The notes under the pieces: generated by a model | Told to the model about the DNA's origin: nothing | What the model saw: only the letters and a program-made list of their open reading frames with translations | The model's database searches: none | Program-made: the position numbers and the translations under genes | Origin: Pegethrix bostrychoides GSE-TBD4-15B | GTDB taxonomy: Bacteria; Cyanobacteriota; Cyanobacteriia; Elainellales; Elainellaceae | Direction: 5' to 3' | Assembly: GCA_019359155.1 (NCBI GenBank) | Contig: JAHHHV010000071.1 | Coordinates: 62,001-126,000, forward strand | Length of the DNA stretch: 64,000 nt | Shown here: in pieces, positions 63,439 to 64,000 of the stretch | Position numbering within the stretch: the stretch's first letter is position 1 | How the letters are laid out: every line of letters starts with the position of its first letter

Positions 63439-63783
63439 CTAGGCCGAGCGACCGGGCATCAGCGGAGTTTCGACTGAATCGTGGAAGCGCATCACGTCTT
63501 CGGTGAAGGCAATCGGCAGCACCGCCTCCACGTTTTCGTGCGGGCGCGGAATGATGACCCAGGATTCGAGCGTGCCGCCGTAGCAGCTGCCAGCTGCCTC
63601 GACTCCCGCTGCCATCGAGGTCTTGACTTCCGAAACATCGCCGCGAATCATCACACAAAAGCGGGCGCTACCGCAGCGCTGATAGCCGACCAGCGTAACG
63701 CGGCCTGCCTTTACCATCGCATCTGCGGCGGCCAAAATGCCGGGAAATCCTTTTGTCTCAAGTGCGCCAACTGCGATCGGCAT
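63439..63783 (-). CDS. ccmK4: Carboxysome shell hexamer protein CcmK4
   Basis: This 114 aa single-domain BMC protein builds the facets of the beta-carboxysome shell. It starts AVGALETKGFPGILAAADAMVKAGRVTLVGY, continues GSARFCVMIRGDVSEVKTSMAAG and ends with WVIIPRPHENVEAVLPIAF. The combination GSARF and RPHENV is CcmK4-like rather than CcmK2 (which has KIGSGR). Two Cys flank the pore loop (YQRCGSARFC). Start ATG has AAGGAG six bases upstream. The upstream gene, cut by the window edge, is a second ccmK, so this is the separate ccmK3-ccmK4 locus found away from the main ccm operon. Confidence 0.92.
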   Translation of the reverse strand: MPIAVGALETKGFPGILAAADAMVKAGRVTLVGYQRCGSARFCVMIRGDVSEVKTSMAAGVEAAGSCYGGTLESWVIIPRPHENVEAVLPIAFTEDVMRFHDSVETPLMPGRSA

Positions 63784-63820
63784 CGCTTTCTCCTTAAAGT
63801 GTGAAGTGATAAACCTGTGA

Positions 63821-63839
63821 AATGACAGCGGCTGTCATT
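63821..63839. repeat. 19 bp palindrome between the two ccmK genes
   Basis: AATGACAGC (63821-63829), one G, and GCTGTCATT (63831-63839) are perfect complements. No T-run follows on the minus strand beyond TTTC. It could be an intercistronic processing or stabilising hairpin. Just beyond it, TCATTGGGGGTGACTA and TCATTGGGCGTGAACC form a 16 bp near-duplication. Confidence 0.85.
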
Positions 63840-63927
63840 GGGGGTGACTATCATTGGGCGTGAACCCCATCTATCTTACCGGACTGCACCACCCTAGCCC
63901 TATCAAACTGCTGGGAAATAGAAATCT

Positions 63928-64000
63928 CTACATCGTGCGAAACTGCTCCACGGTCTCGGTATAGTGAATCGGCAGCACGGCCTCGACGTTTTCAGGCGGG
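63928..64000 (-). CDS. ccmK3: Carboxysome shell protein CcmK, C-terminal end (CcmK3-like)
   Basis: Only the last 24 codons lie in the window. The peptide PPENVEAVLPIHYTETVEQFRTM followed by TAG matches the C-terminus of short CcmK proteins, with the CcmK3-like PPENV rather than the RPHENV of CcmK4. It is upstream of ccmK4 on the same strand with a 144 bp gap, the usual ccmK3-ccmK4 order; K3 and K4 form mixed hexamers in other cyanobacteria. Assignment to K3 rather than K2 relies on this short end and the neighbour. Confidence 0.75.
   Translation of the reverse strand, partial: PPENVEAVLPIHYTETVEQFRTM

Noticed and set aside
1-64000. HIP1 (GCGATCGC) enrichment
   Set aside because: Only a handful of octamers were noticed (for example near 10809, 19312, 24093 and 46825), too few by eye to call this a HIP1-rich genome; a proper count is needed.

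Overview
This window is from a cyanobacterial chromosome. The evidence is a carboxysome shell gene pair (ccmK3/ccmK4 type) at the right edge, a Calvin-cycle type GAPDH (gap2), the cyanobacterial/plastid families CPP1-like, CRR7, Ftn2/ZipN (ARC6-like), a Ycf29-like regulator, DUF1830 and DUF2301, and a RarA ATPase with the extra C-terminal domain seen in cyanobacteria. Base composition looks moderately GC-rich in genes and AT-rich in spacers. I cannot name the genus; a filamentous Leptolyngbya-like lineage is only a guess. No rRNA, tRNA, IS element, phage gene or CRISPR array was seen.

Layout. 1-5.2 kb: murC (cut by the edge), nadD, gap2 with a clear promoter and terminator, an OmpR-type response regulator, a CPP1-like membrane protein and a small unknown. 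5.2-9.6 kb: sbcC and an alpha/beta hydrolase. 9.6-13.6 kb: a Ser/Thr kinase with WD40 propeller, the Ycf29-like regulator and a glyoxalase-fold protein. 13.9-17.2 kb: uxs and ugd (UDP-glucose to UDP-glucuronate to UDP-xylose) and endonuclease V. 17.3-21 kb: groEL with a perfect CIRCE operator and no groES, dprA and DUF2301. 21-31 kb: RarA fusion, then a leftward series: P-type ATPase, recF, exbD, pstS, a TonB-like protein and a glycolipid-binding-family protein. 31-36.3 kb: glutamate dehydrogenase, chorismate mutase, SppA and Ftn2. 37.4-42.1 kb: pdhA, crr7, an RDD/membrane/SpoIIM set and a zinc-ribbon peptide. 42.1-46.5 kb: rlmN, a B12/radical-SAM protein, DUF1830 and trmL. 47-52.3 kb: a LysM/M23 cell-wall hydrolase behind a structured leader, nusB and ftsY. 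53-58.5 kb: a glycosyltransferase, a pentapeptide-repeat protein, a BioD/DRTGG protein and PBP2. 58.7-62.9 kb: a complete potADBC polyamine importer. 63-64 kb: an orphan Uma2-type tail and ccmK4/ccmK3.

Most of the window is housekeeping. The notable signals lie between genes: a riboswitch-like leader before the LysM/M23 gene, a leftward intrinsic terminator that implies an unannotated transcript at 49.5-49.85 kb, a Pho-box-like triple repeat before pstS that overlaps the exbD stop codon, a GTA-N8-TAC (NtcA-type) site before gdhA, isolated perfect palindromes at 45.1 kb and 63.8 kb, and short tandem duplications of 9-18 bp, unrelated in sequence, in most spacers. Inside genes these duplications occur only in lengths that are multiples of three.
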